In this document: piece by piece, positions 10,122 through 22,300 of the stretch
How the letters are laid out: every line of letters begins with the position of its first letter
Position numbering within the stretch: position 1 is the first letter of the stretch
Assembly (NCBI GenBank): GCA_024509875.1
Contig: JAMPIV010019075.1
Span: 143,202 to 207,201 of the forward strand
Origin: Oreohelix idahoensis
Lineage: Eukaryota > Mollusca > Gastropoda > Stylommatophora > Oreohelicidae
Direction: 5' to 3'
DNA: 64,000 bases
Program-made: the position numbers and the translations under genes
Notes under the pieces: model-generated
The model's input: only the letters and a program-made list of their open reading frames with translations
Databases searched by the model: none
Told to the model about the DNA's origin: nothing

Positions 10122-12568
10122 GCCTTCTGTGAGGTAAGGAGGACTTGTTGAGGTGTGTGAAAAGGGGCCAAGACTCTACCCTACCTCAAGGAATAGGTAA
10201 ACGTGAAAGTTGATTTTCCGTTTTTCCTTATTAGATCTAACAGATGATTAATAGAAATTTTCATTTGTATTGTCTCGTAGCGTGCGACGTTGTGATGAGT
10301 TGGCGCACTTGTTGACATTATTCGTGAAGAATGTGGATTATTTATCAAGCGGAACCTATGAGAGTCTCGCTATACATCTGACGAGTCACTTTTGGAGGAT
10401 CAAGAATTAATGACGGATTGTCGGGATATATTTTTTTTTTACAGCTGATTTATTTTTTAGAATAGTACATGTTATTGTATTCTGTGAATAATATATCATA
10501 TGATGTTGTATTAAAATATTGGTAATTTCTTTGAAACATTATGATGTTTATTTCGATGAATCATTTGATTGCTTAATATATATTTTTTGTGGAACATATA
10601 TGACTGTTTCGAATGTACCAGTCCAATTTTTTATGCAATTGTATACTATTCTGTTTTGATTGTGTGTAACATATGTGTTGGTAATAATTTGTGTGTAATT
10701 TTTGATAAATGCAGTGAGCGGTGTCAAACCTGTGCTCATTTTTTCTGTATATTTTTCGGATTGTAGCTGTAATTGTTAGGATAATTATGTGAATTTATTG
10801 TTATGTTGTGTAATATGATTTTGTAGAATTATCTTGCAGTATCAGAAATAATTGTGTATTTAAATTGTTAGAAACATTGATCTTGTCAGAACATAGTACT
10901 TAGAATTTAAATAATAAGATTTTTTCAACATTTTTGCAACAAATTAATTTGATAAATATTTTTTATAAAAACTTTGAAGATATTTTTATAGGATCTTTTT
11001 CATATCTTATTGTACCAATGGATTTTGGATTTATTTATACTATATATATAGGCTGAGTAAGATATAAATTACAGTTAAATAACACTGAAGCTCAACGCTA
11101 TTGTTAATCAGAATTAACTTATAAATTAAATTCAACTTTTTTGTAAAATTGATAGACACATCTGATATTTTTGTTTGTTAAAAGATGGACAGATTGTTGT
11201 AACATTATGTTATGTTTGTATGTTGGAAAGTTGATATACACATGACATTGTAATTTTCTTAGGTTTTTTTTGGTGATGTATTTTTTTTTGAAAAAAAAAC
11301 TTACACGTTTTGATTTAAGTGTTTGTCTAGAGATAAGATACTTTATGCTTCTCTCATTTTGTTAGAAGTTAATTTCATTGTTAGTTTATTAATTATGACT
11401 TAGAATTACTTAAATAATAATTTTATTTTTTGATAACTTATCGTTCTAAAATACTTTGTATGGTAATTTAAAAAAAAAAAATTGTTGTTTTTTGGCATTG
11501 TAAATTATTTTTGTGTGCCCTATGATTGAAAGGGATATTACTTCTTTGGAAGTTTGTCTTATTTGATATTATGATGTATTTTTATTATTTAGCGGTTGAT
11601 TTTGCGTTAGGTCAAATCTTAGTTATCGCAAATGCTATTATTTGTTTGTGTAAAGTTTATAATTTATTTTCAGTTAAGTATAACTTTTGTAACTTAGTTA
11701 AATTACTTATTAGACTTTGGTTAGTTATGAATTATTCGTTTTGTGATGTTAGTATGGATATACTTTGACATTTTGTTTTGTGCCTTGTAATTATGTTTGT
11801 ATTTAATTTGTGAAAGATATTGTCTGATCTAAACATTTATTAGTATGTATTGTCATTGACTTTCTATGCGTTCATACCTTTGCTTTCCATTCGTCTTTGT
11901 TGACTATCCTTCATTTCATTCTATCTTTTTGTTGTCTTTCCGATATGTGTTCATATCTTGTTTATATTTCTGTATCACATCTTCGTTTCTCTTCGTTGTA
12001 TTTGTATACTTCATCTTCTTTCTATACTTATACTTTCATTTATTGTATTCTTGAATTAATTATATAACTTAATATAATGTAACTAGTATTTTGGTAAATT
12101 TGTATTTATTGTACATGAAATTGTTGTTCTTATTGGTTATCTTGTGCTATTGTTAATTGTTTCTCATTTTCTGATTTCTTACTTTCCTTTACTACAGATC
12201 ATTCTTCTGTTGTTTGATCTTGTTCTTTCACTTTCTATTGGTTGTTGCTTGTACTAAATGTACTTAGCTTAGTGTTCTATTAAGATTAATTTTGGTATGC
12301 TTGTATTATGATTGATGCTTTTGTTGTAATTTATATCGGTAACATTCATTGGGATATTTGATTGATTATGTTTGATGTTTTAGTTGTAATATTACATTTA
12401 TTGCTGAAGTTGTGTATAGATGTACTATTGTAATAGGTACATTTTTTGGATAGATACATATTTTTTGGTAGCCATATAATATAATTTCATTTATCTCTAA
12501 ATTTTTGGGACTTATATTTTCAATAAAAAAATGATAAATCATTTTTTTCCCGGGCGGTGTGGCAACTG
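10122..12568 (+). other. Long T-rich non-coding tail of the element
   Basis: About 2.4 kb, strongly T-rich on the plus strand, without a credible ORF; the small open frames at 10569, 11526 and 11866 are low-complexity. No trace of RT motifs (FADD/YXDD), a protease DTG or an integrase zinc finger is visible, so the pol region appears absent rather than just shifted. Just before the right repeat a near-perfect palindrome (AAAAAAATGAT AA ATCATTTTTTT, about 12526-12549) is followed by CCCGGGCGG. No polypurine tract precedes the repeat. Confidence 0.55.
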
Positions 12569-14132
12569 TTACAGAGTAAATATTATCAAGGGGAAGTGAT
12601 CTTGTAAATGTTAAGCAAATAGATTCGATTACGGGTTATGTTGCTTGGTTAAGCTGATGTTAAGTTAAAATAGTATTAGGGGAATTCCCTCGTGTGATCG
12701 AGAAGTTTCCAAGTGGCGAACACTGGTCAGTTCAAATCGCGGAGATGTTTTTTTCTGTGAACTGTCTTGAGCTGTGAGTAAGCTCGTGTGACTAGCCCAT
12801 GCAATTATCGAGACTGAGTTGTGTTTTTTAAACAACCGAGTCTCGTGTCTTTTTTTGGCGGGTCTAGTGTGTGAACTAATTGCATTCTGTTTTGGGTACC
12901 GACGGGAGAGGTCGGTCCTACAGTGTGTGTTTCGAGTATGCCTGCGCAGTGCAAAAGTTATAAAGGCCATATTATTTGTGTAGGCCTATAATTTCTGAAT
13001 TTATTGGAGAATTGTGTTTGTGAGTATTTTTGATGAGGTAAGGATCCAGGACATTTGTTTGAATATATAAATGTCAAGATGAGTGAAGGCGAGATTACTG
13101 CAGATTGCCAGGGAGTGCAGTCTTGCGAGAAATTGCCGAAAGTATTCACCATTGATGTAGTTAGCACGGCGAGGATGATGTCCGTTGGCTAACCGGATCT
13201 ATATGATATTTGAGGAGGCAATTGTTATTATTGAAAGGATCCACAGTTATATTAAAGCGCCAAGGTTGAGAGCGTCTTTGATGAAGCATATTTGAGAGGC
13301 CATCGTTATCATTGAGAGGATCCACACATACATTAAAGCGCCAAGGTTGAGAGCGTCTTTGATGAGGCATATTTGAGGAATTTATTATTGTCAGCACGGC
13401 GAGGATAAACCGTTGCTGGGAAAAGGGATCCATTGTCCGTTTATTGTGATGCTGATGTTGGAAGCATCGTTGGAGAGGCCATTTATTATTTAAATTAAAG
13501 CGCCAAGGTTGAGAGCGTCTTTGATGAAGCATATTTGAGGAGGAAATTATTTATTACATTAGCACGGGGATGCCGACCGTTGCTGAGAGGATCCAGTAGT
13601 AAGATTATATGGCGCTAATGATTATGAGAAGTGGAGATGTGACTGGAGTACTGTATTATTGTATTGCTATGACTTGTACTTAATTGTGACTGTGTATTCT
13701 GTGTATTTCATGAACGTGTTGTGGTGTAAATAAACATCATTAACTTACACCAGCCGTTTATAACCATCTATGACTTCTACGTGCGTACCTGTGTTGTGAG
13801 TGATTGTTCCAGCACGCACGCACTCAATCAACCTTTCCTAACACGGTACGCCACCCACACACACACACACCATCATAGTAACAGTGGTGGTTTTCAGTTT
13901 AGAAGGAGCTTACACCTACGTATTCGCGTAAATAGCCTGGGTGGCGGAAATCTAGGTCAACAAACAGAATGAATTTAATAGCAGGATCTCGTGTGAAGCA
14001 GTGGTATGTTTAGTCTTTCAGAATTTGATATTTTGACATTCGCGTGATATAAGAAACTGTTCTGCTCTGTGTGGGCGTATGAACTATATAACCATTAAGG
14101 TAACACCCATCACCATTTATTCAATCTCCAAG
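12569..14132 (+). repeat. Right terminal repeat of the element
   Basis: Begins (TG)TTACAGAGTAAATATT and ends ATTCAATCTCCAAG, about 1.56 kb. Inner tandem units at about 13200-13560 share AAAGCGCCAAGGTTGAGAG and GGCATATTTGAGG. Near 13725 a GTAAATAAACATC segment may provide a poly(A) signal. A short (CA)n run lies at about 13853-13870. Its 3' third is nearly identical to 7370-7602. Confidence 0.85.
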
Positions 14133-14185
14133 AACAGTCAGTGCTAATATTATAATGATAAAGAATCAACTTCAGATCTTTACAG

Positions 14186-14262
14186 CTATGAACCACTTTG
14201 ATTGCCTGAAGAGGAGTTTGAACCCTTTTATTGTCCGATGAAGGCTATGAACTCCTTTTGGG
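14186..14262. repeat. Isolated piece of the 30-bp minisatellite
   Basis: Two to three units (TATGAACCACTTTGATTG, GAAGAGGAGTTTGAACCC, GTCCGATGAAGGCTATG) of the array at 5226-5620. Their presence just past the right terminal repeat suggests the element landed in or beside this array. Confidence 0.8.
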
Positions 14263-14376
14263 GAAAAAATATACATAAAAGCATAATAAAAAATGTTGCC
14301 TTACAAAACGTGGGTTATGTACACGGAACCCCTAGAATCCATTCATGAACCCCTTCCTCCTCCCCCTGATTCTTCT

Positions 14377-14474
14377 TCTTTTTCTTCTTCTTCTTCTTTT
14401 TCTTCTTCTTCTTCTTCTTCTTCTTCTTCTTCTTCTTCTTCTTCTTCTTCTTCTTCTTCTTCTTCTTCTTCTTC
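14377..14474. repeat. (TTC)n microsatellite
   Basis: About 30 TTC triplets with a few interruptions. Poly-Ser and poly-Leu open frames across it are artefacts. Confidence 0.95.
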
Positions 14475-15542
14475 GTTTGCTCTCAAATAACCACATCTAT
14501 CTCTCTCATAAAGTTGGTAGTTCCTCTACTGGGTTGAGAAGGTCATACGGATACTCTGCTCCTCTCATAGAGCCAATAGTTTTGGCGGACATGTTCAACT
14601 GTTTGTTTGTCATTTCCACATAGGCACATATCTGTCAGTCCGACTTTCAATTTGTTTAACAGATCTGGTCACCTGATACGAAGGATATGTTTGATGACTT
14701 GCCGGTGAAGGAGAAGTTCAAAAGTAATTTTTTTTAGATAGATAAACAGACAGACAGATAGGCAGACAGATAGTAAAAACATTGACAAAAACACTGACTA
14801 ACAAAAATAATTTAATGATATTTTAGTTTTCTTTTGAGAAACGACTTTGACATAATTTAATAAACAGCATAAATAAATTCGCTAACAGATTTAAACAAAG
14901 GACAAAGTTATTTTAAGATACACATCTTTCATTACAAAGCCGGGCTTCTGTCTGCGTTAAGAGAAACAGTAAAGATATAATGACGTAATAAAAAGCCATA
15001 TTTCTAAAGACTCACGATTGGCTAAAGATTTATTAAAATATGATATGTTCTTGAAGGAAACCACAATCGTATTGTTCCTTGTAGCCATGAATCGAAGCAA
15101 CTTCCAAAAAAAAAAAAAAAAAAAAAAGAGAATGAAGTTAGTGGTGGGTCTAGAGGAACCACTTCAACAGGTAGGGAGCATCATAAGCTGCATGTGATAC
15201 TAGACCGTCATCAAGCTACTGAAGGCACACATAGACAGCACTGGGTATAGGAGGTTGTGAAGAGACATGATCACATATGGTGATATAGTACTTGAAGAAC
15301 AAGACGTAATTTATTGAAACGTTAAAACTGTGTGAGAAGTGTCACGTCGTGAGAAATTATAAGATTCAACGTTAACGAAAATTTCAGTGGTCTTTCATAA
15401 CGGTCAAAGCTGTGAGACACATTTTCGGTTGAGATAAACAAATTTTCGCGATTTTTTTTTTTTTTGTTTTTTTTTTTTGGGTAGGGTTTTGCTTTGGCTT
15501 TTTAAAGGACAATCTTCATTGCACACGGACAACTCCATCTGT
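14475..15542. other. No gene seen
   Basis: Contains short (GACA)/(GATA)-like runs near 14735-14775, an A-run near 15105-15127 (possibly the tail of a decayed retroposon) and T-runs near 15450-15478. No coding signal. Confidence 0.4.
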
Positions 15543-16478
15543 GCTCCGATTTTCTCTACGACAACAGATGTTATGAGACTAACAGTTCACTCTCTACGAC
15601 AACAGATGTTATGAGACTAACTGTTCATTCTCTACGACAACAGATGTTATGAGACTAACAGTTCACTCTCTACGACAACAGATGTTATGAGACTAACAGT
15701 TCACTCTCTACGACGCCAGATGTTATGAGACTAACTGTTCACTCTCGACACCAGATGTTATGAGACTAACTGTTCACTCTCTACGACAACAGATGTTATG
15801 AGACTAACAGTTCACTCTCTACGACACCAGATGTTATGAGACTAACTGTTCACTCTCTACGACACCAGATGTTATGAGACTAACTGTTCACTCTCTACGA
15901 CACCAGATGATATGAGACTAACTGTTCACTCTCTACGACACCAGATGTTATGAGACTAACAGTTCACTCTCTACAACACCAGATGTTATGAGACTAACTG
16001 TTCACTCTCTACGACACCAGATGTTATGATACTATCTGTTCACTCTCTACGACAATAGATGTTATGAGACTAACAGTTCACTCTCTACGACAACATATGT
16101 TATGAGACTAACTGTTCACTCTCTACGACAACAGATGTTATGGAACTAACTGTTCACTCTCTACGACACCAGATGTTATGAGACTAACAGTTCACTCTCT
16201 ATAACACCAGATGTTATGAGACTAACTGTTCATTCTCTACGACACCAGATGTTATGAGACTAACTGTTCACTCTCTACGACAATAGATGTTATGAGACTA
16301 ACAGTTCACTCTCTACGACAACATATGTTATGAGACTAACTGTTCACTCTCTACGACAACAGATGTTATGTGACTAACAGTTCACTCTCTAAGACAACAG
16401 ATGTTAAGAGACTAACAGTTCACTCTCTACGACAACAGATGTTATGAGACTAACAGTTCACTCTCTACGACAACTGTA
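15543..16478. repeat. 38-bp minisatellite, large block
   Basis: About 24-25 tandem units of 38 bp. The core is TCTCTACGACAACAGATGTT followed by ATGAGACTAACAGTTCAC. Variants (ACACC for ACAAC, CTGT for CAGT) recur in patches, as expected from unequal exchange. The sequence between cores is itself part of the unit, so this is not a CRISPR array. Confidence 0.95.
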
Positions 16479-18783
16479 GTGAATTTCTAATACAATAGCT
16501 AAATTAATATATAACAATATAGGGCATAAAGGTAAAATAAGAAAGTATAAAAGAAATTTCGGCTAGAACGCGTGGTTATCGCCTATGCCTTCAGATTATT
16601 AATTGCTAACGCATAAGACGAACAAAACGGTACTCAAATTTTCAAATTCGTCTTTGACACCACTTTTCCTAGTTCTAAGAAAACATCTGCTTACAAATGC
16701 ATTGTAGAACGAGGAAGGGCAAGGAAAGATAAAAGGCTAATACGTTTCGCATTGATTTTAAAATAAAAGCCAATACTAGCAAGTGGCAAGCCTTGCCATA
16801 GGGGGTTTCCCCGAAATACGATGAAAAAGTTAGAACATGTAGACGACACGTGTCACTAAAACGACTTTAGCTCTTATTAGGAATGACGAAATTCTATCGT
16901 AAGTACAGAAGACATCCCCTAGTATGGAAGTGAACGGTGATAACAGCAAATACACGACTATCATAGAAAAATACATATTTTGAACGAAGCCACTTAGCCC
17001 CATTAAACTTATATATTCGGGTACCTTAGGACTTGCTGACAACGAATATGTTATGTGTTTCGCAAATAGTCCATTCATTAACAAATTATAGCCAAAATAC
17101 TATAGTGGAGTTGACTGACAGCACAAGATCATATCTGCTTAATTTTTTATGGCATGTTTGGAAAACACTGCTTTGGGGGAAATGAGGCCAACAAGTTAGA
17201 TACGATTTGATTGGCTGTAGTAAAATGTAAGGCGAAACATTATTGGGTGACCTGGAAATACAAATATTGTTGTTAATGGAAACGTATAGGATGGATAGTT
17301 TTTTTCAAAGGCTCATGTAAACATGGCCTGATTGGTTAGAACGTTAGATATGGTCAAGTAGAAGCGTCGGTTCACTGCCATTTTTGAAAATAAATTCTGT
17401 GAAAATCAAGTACGTTGAGAACAGGCTAAGAATTTTCTAATAAAGGAAAAGCCTGGACAAAGGCAGATCGAAAATGTTCCAGATTCTATTGCCTATTCAT
17501 CGTTTTACTTGTGTTATTTCCTTACATCTGTGGTAAGATTGATTTTCTTAATATTTTATTTAAAATGAAATTTGAATGTGAGATACTAACATACGATTAT
17601 AAGTAAGTGACTTTATGGCAGACTCAAAACAGAGTCTAGAGATAAATCCAGCATATGAAAGACTATCAGAGAGGTGTAGACCAACTAAATTATATAGGAT
17701 TATCATCAGGAGCATAATACCTATCCTATGGTATGGACAACAGATTATTGCTGGAATTGCAGAGGCGTTGTAACTATTAGGGGAGAGGAGTACTGGTATA
17801 CCTGGTCACATCAAAAGAAACCGGTGAAAGGGATTGTCGTAAAGAGCTGATCTTGCATGTTTGTTTGTAATGTGCCTGTCCTGGTTGTTGAGTATTAGTG
17901 TAGGCTGATGATTACGAAGGAGGCATATCCTTCTGATTTCAGAGGTATTTGGTTGCTGTCAATAACTGGTGCCAGACTACAGTGGGCCGATATATTCATG
18001 CCACAGTCTTGCTTTTTTCGGAGACAACTGTAAACCACCATCATTCTTGAAGAAGTGGGAGCTGAAGGTTGTCGTTCAGCGAAGTGCAGGAAGATTCCTA
18101 CAGCATATTACCAAGTTAGGTGCATGTTTCGGCACCTGGTCGCTCAACTAACATTATATTAGAAAAGAGACTGGGAATAGTGACATAAACATTCCATCAG
18201 TGTCCATAAAAACTTACAAACAACATGCCGAGATGATGATAGTAAACAATCAACCAGTGTATACTAGAAGTCACCTCAGTTAGACAATACAACTACACCC
18301 TTATATAATAATATATGTATTATGGACAGAAGATCCATTGTATAAATTGATTGATGTAATTAATTTCTATGATTTCACTTTGATTGTCAGTCCTGATTCC
18401 AAATAAATCAGATTCAGGACAATAAATTGAAAAACCTTAACTTTCAACCACAGACTTACTAAAGATAGTCTTTTAAAGTGTAGTTTGTATGTGATTGTCG
18501 TGGTACTGTTGTGTTGTAGTAGATAATAAAATAATTTGTGTAATTGTTTATATGTTTAGTTGGTTAATGCAACCTTACACTAACATTTCATAACCCCAGA
18601 CACCAAACGTAGTCATCTTACATTCTATCTAGAATAAGTCTGAATGAGATCATAGTGGTGGTAGTAGAAAGGGGCCCTGGACATTTACTCTAATATTTAT
18701 TATATTCAGGGACCTTCACAGCTGACCTCATTCAGTACACTAAGATTTCTTAACAACAAACTGTATTTACATCAAACCCACCA
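16479..18783. other. No gene seen between two blocks of the 38-bp repeat
   Basis: AT-rich sequence. Open frames at 16830-17084 (minus) and 17969-18151 (plus) are short and resemble nothing I know. Confidence 0.4.
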
Positions 18784-18883
18784 CAACAACAGATGTTATG
18801 AGACTAACAGTTCACTCTCTACGACAACAGATGTTATGAGGCTAACAGTTCACTCTCTACGACAGCAGATGTTATGAGACTAT
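18784..18883. repeat. 38-bp minisatellite, small block
   Basis: Two and a half units of the repeat that fills 15543-16478, in the same orientation, 2.3 kb away. Confidence 0.9.
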
Positions 18884-19026
18884 CTAAGTAGGCTGCTATG
18901 AAACTGCTTGTATGAATACGCAGATTCATAGACGTAGTCGATTAATTTGGTTGAAGATGAACAATGCATTTTATAAAAGAAATAAATAAATCTTAAGTAT
19001 TAATAAGTTAACAACACACTTATAAG

Positions 19027-19032
19027 TTTATT
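19027..19032 (-). promoter_or_regulatory. Putative poly(A) signal of the GLYAT-like gene
   Basis: AATAAA on the minus strand, 62 bp past the stop codon at 19095, a normal place for the end of a short 3' UTR. Confidence 0.5.
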
Positions 19033-19094
19033 TTAAAGGAGCCAAGATAATATCCCCTCCGCTGTCATCCTTATCTCTAATTATGACTTCATTG

Positions 19095-19371
19095 TTACTG
19101 GGATTGAATAACCTTTTCAGACGTCATCGAATGAACAAACCAGTCCAGTTTACATAATGTTTTAAATCCTAATCTTTCATGCATAGCTAATGACTCCTTG
19201 TTGTACTCCAAGATGGCAGCTAGGATAGGGCTGTTCTCCTGGAATCGTTTCTCTGCAAGTTGGCTGACTATACAAGTTGCAATTCCACGACTTCTGACTT
19301 CTTCATTCACGTATAGAAAACCAGCGAATCCAAATTCTACAATCAATTCGACACCCACACAATTTCCGTCC
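19095..19371 (-). CDS. GLYAT-like coding exon 6 (terminal)
   Basis: 277 bp from the acceptor CTCACAG to TAA. Encodes the core of the acetyl-CoA site: EFGFAGFLYV strand, VRSRGIAT loop, then ILAAILEYNKESLAMHERLGF and KLDWFVHSMT. An in-frame ATG inside it (19358) is not the start; the splice acceptor and the homologous exon at 338-614 show coding begins upstream. Confidence 0.9.
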
Positions 19372-22300
19372 CTGTGAGTTCATTAGAAAGAGAGAAAAAC
19401 AATTATAAATACAAGTCTCATTTATGCTAGCAACAAAAATATTACAAAAGATCGATGCGAATGTTTTATTAACAGAGACAAACAAAATGGCTGGCACTTC
19501 AGCCATCAGCCATTTTCATTCCTTGTGGAGCATGGAACTACGGCTGTAACTCAGTTAAAACCAGATCAAAAGGTCTTTTTTTATTTGGACATGCGCCCTA
19601 TTATAACGGGCGGTCTCTGTGTCTAGGTTGAAGGGGCGCCATAACGAGGCAAAATTTTCTCCCCCCCCCCCCCCCCCAAAAAAAAAAAAAAAACCACTGT
19701 AGCTGGTCCGTCTTACTGGAAGCCGGCACCAAATCATGCATGTACTCTTGGGACGTTGGTTTCTGTAACAATTATTTTACTCGTACATGACGATGTTGTC
19801 ATCTCTATGTACGACCTTATATTACTTGCCGCTTACGACATGCCTCAGTAGCAGTAGTCTTAAGTCCCTCTGTCTCCACATATGTAGCCGCGCCACTGGT
19901 TATTTGGTTGTAGATGACTTTATATTTTCAATTTGTTCAAACTATTTGTAATGTTTGTTTCGTGCGTTGTGTATTGAATTGTCATTTAATGGTGAGGCAC
20001 GTGTTCTGATCGTATAGTGGAAATCTCTAGCGTTGTGTGTTATGCGACAACCCAGCAGGTTCGTTTTTCCGGATGAGAATGCTGGTACCGGTACGTGTTG
20101 GTATTTCTTGTCTCGTTGTTGGAGAAAAATTAGCTCTTCGATTTAAAGTGTTATTTTGAAAGTTTTTATGTTTTATATAACTTTATCTTGTCTATATTTC
20201 TCCAGTTATTTCGAGTTTAGGTTTTGGTTTGGTGATCTTGTAAAAGAACAGGAACATCTACTTAAAATGACGATTGACCAAGACAATTTACATCAAAATA
20301 AATCTTGACAGCCGTATGAACATCTACTGAAACTGTCAACCACAAATAGAACTTGGACGACTGGCGTTGCTGGACTCCACGACAAGATACAGGAATGTTA
20401 CTTCACAAAACTCCAGTAAAGATTAGTATGTTTATTAACTGGCCATCCGTTTAACTCTTTTCTGCCAGTTTGCATTCTCTTCTTTTTGTTACAAACATGT
20501 TGCAATACATCAAAGTGGCAATATTTCAGTAGCTTGGTCAAGGCGAATAATCTGTCCTGTCTTCTTTTCTAATCGAAGGTTACATCAATATATTTTGGAC
20601 TATTTGCATCGTTACTGTTAAGCCGACAATGTTCAGTTTTGAAGCTTCAACTGCAGGGGTACTACTGGCTCTGGTGTCGGCGAGATTTTCAGTCATATAA
20701 AGAAAAACGTTTTACTTGTGATAAATGTCTTGTACAACTCTCTAGTTGAGTAGTTACCACGAATAACGTATAGACACGATTTACCTCTCCTTTAAAATGA
20801 AATCACGGGCGTCGTTAACAAGAAGCTGGATGTTTAAAGAGTTGTAATCGTGGGAGAGATCGGTGTCTTCTTATGTTCCAAAGTCTAACAAATTTGGCAG
20901 TTCTTGTGGTCTAAAAGGCTGTTCTATCTTCTACCAGACCCTCCGTCTGCTCCCTGCTGTAGTTGCTTTCCGTCTGTTGCTATACAATTAGCTTACTGCT
21001 TTTGTTTTACATTTTGTCTGACCAATTGTCACGCCATTCTTTTCGTGTTGAAAGATTTATTATTTTATTAAATTCTGCTGAATATACTAGTTTATGATTT
21101 AAGTTCATTGGAAAGGTTCTCAGTCTATTTTAGTTATTGATCACTAGCTTATTGAAGGGGTTTCTCTATTACCATTACTATATTTTGAGAATCACTGCTA
21201 ACGTGAACTATTGTCAGTCACTACGTACAGACTGTTCATTCGTCATTGTCATACATTGAATTCTAAAAGTCTGCACATTGTACAGTCACGTCTCTTACGC
21301 TTTTATTTAACATAACCATTAACTAATATAAATAACTGTCAGTCTCTTGTCATTGATTTTCTTATTTATCCTATTATTTTTTTCTTAATAAAATCGCCCG
21401 TGCTCTCGCACGGCGGCCACATAGACTCACCGGAACTACATTGGCCAATGAAAAATCAATGAGGTCCTGCCGAGGTCCATAGTTGATTTTTCATTGGCCG
21501 GTTGTCCCGTGTATCTCCGGTATATCTCCGTAGAGAGATAAAGAATAGACATACTGCTCCCGAGGCATGCCGTAAGAGGGACCAGTAGTCCTATTATTTC
21601 TGTCTCTACAGAGACTCTGTAGAACAACACGGGACAACGCTAATATATAACGTCGATAACTGTAGAAAGTATATTCAAATTCTGCTATTTGCTTCCTGCC
21701 AACATACTTCATAATTAATTATTCTGTACTGTATCTTCTTCTTCAAGTAGGCTACCATACCTGGTGGTGTAGGTGATCATGACTCTCCACAACTGTTTGT
21801 CTACAGTACTATTGATCAATTCTGCTGTTGACTTCTTTCCATGCCAGGATGTCAGACTATCCAGTATCGTCTCTATTTGTCGTCCACTCTCTCTTTTTCC
21901 TTCTATCTTTCCTGTTTTCATGATGTATCCCAGCTTCCTTCTTCTGATAACATGCCTAAAGAACGTGGATTGGTTCCTTCTAACCTGAGGAATATGCTTC
22001 CTTTGCGTCTTCCGTACTGTTTGCCAATTTGTTACAAATCCTGATTGTGTTTATGTTTAATCTCTTATTAGTCACGCGTGTTGTATTGCTTTTAAATAGT
22101 AAATAATGTTTAAAAATAGAAATATTGTCTACGTGTGTTTATGTGTCGCGCGCACGACATGTAAATTTGTTTTTACTTCGACATTTTTGAATTGTTACAT
22201 CTGATGTTGTTGTTGTTGTTGTTTAACTAGGGCTGCTGAGCTTCTCGCTCTTTAGCAACCAATACCAAGTTGAAGACTCCCTGGTATTATCTACACTGTG

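Larger units (their letters stand above)
5785..14132 (+). mobile_element. Large terminal-repeat element encoding only a gag-like protein
   Basis: Composite of about 8.3 kb. The right end is a repeat of about 1.56 kb (12569-14132). The left side holds an inverted copy of most of that repeat (5785-6861), joined directly to a truncated copy in direct orientation (6861-7602). The 3' parts of the two direct copies (7370-7602 and 13897-14132) are nearly identical. Between them is an interior of about 5 kb with two coiled-coil/basic open frames and a long T-rich tail. I see no reverse transcriptase, protease, integrase or tyrosine recombinase, and no clear primer-binding site or polypurine tract. 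It resembles a non-autonomous LTR element that kept only a gag-like gene. A DIRS-like element with inverted repeats is an alternative. It lies between two blocks of the same 30-bp minisatellite. Confidence 0.7.

Noticed and set aside
15543..16478. Possible CRISPR-like array of regular repeats
   Set aside because: The host is an animal, the spacing sequence is part of the repeat, and there are no unique spacers or cas genes. The same holds for the arrays at 31 and 58-60 kb.
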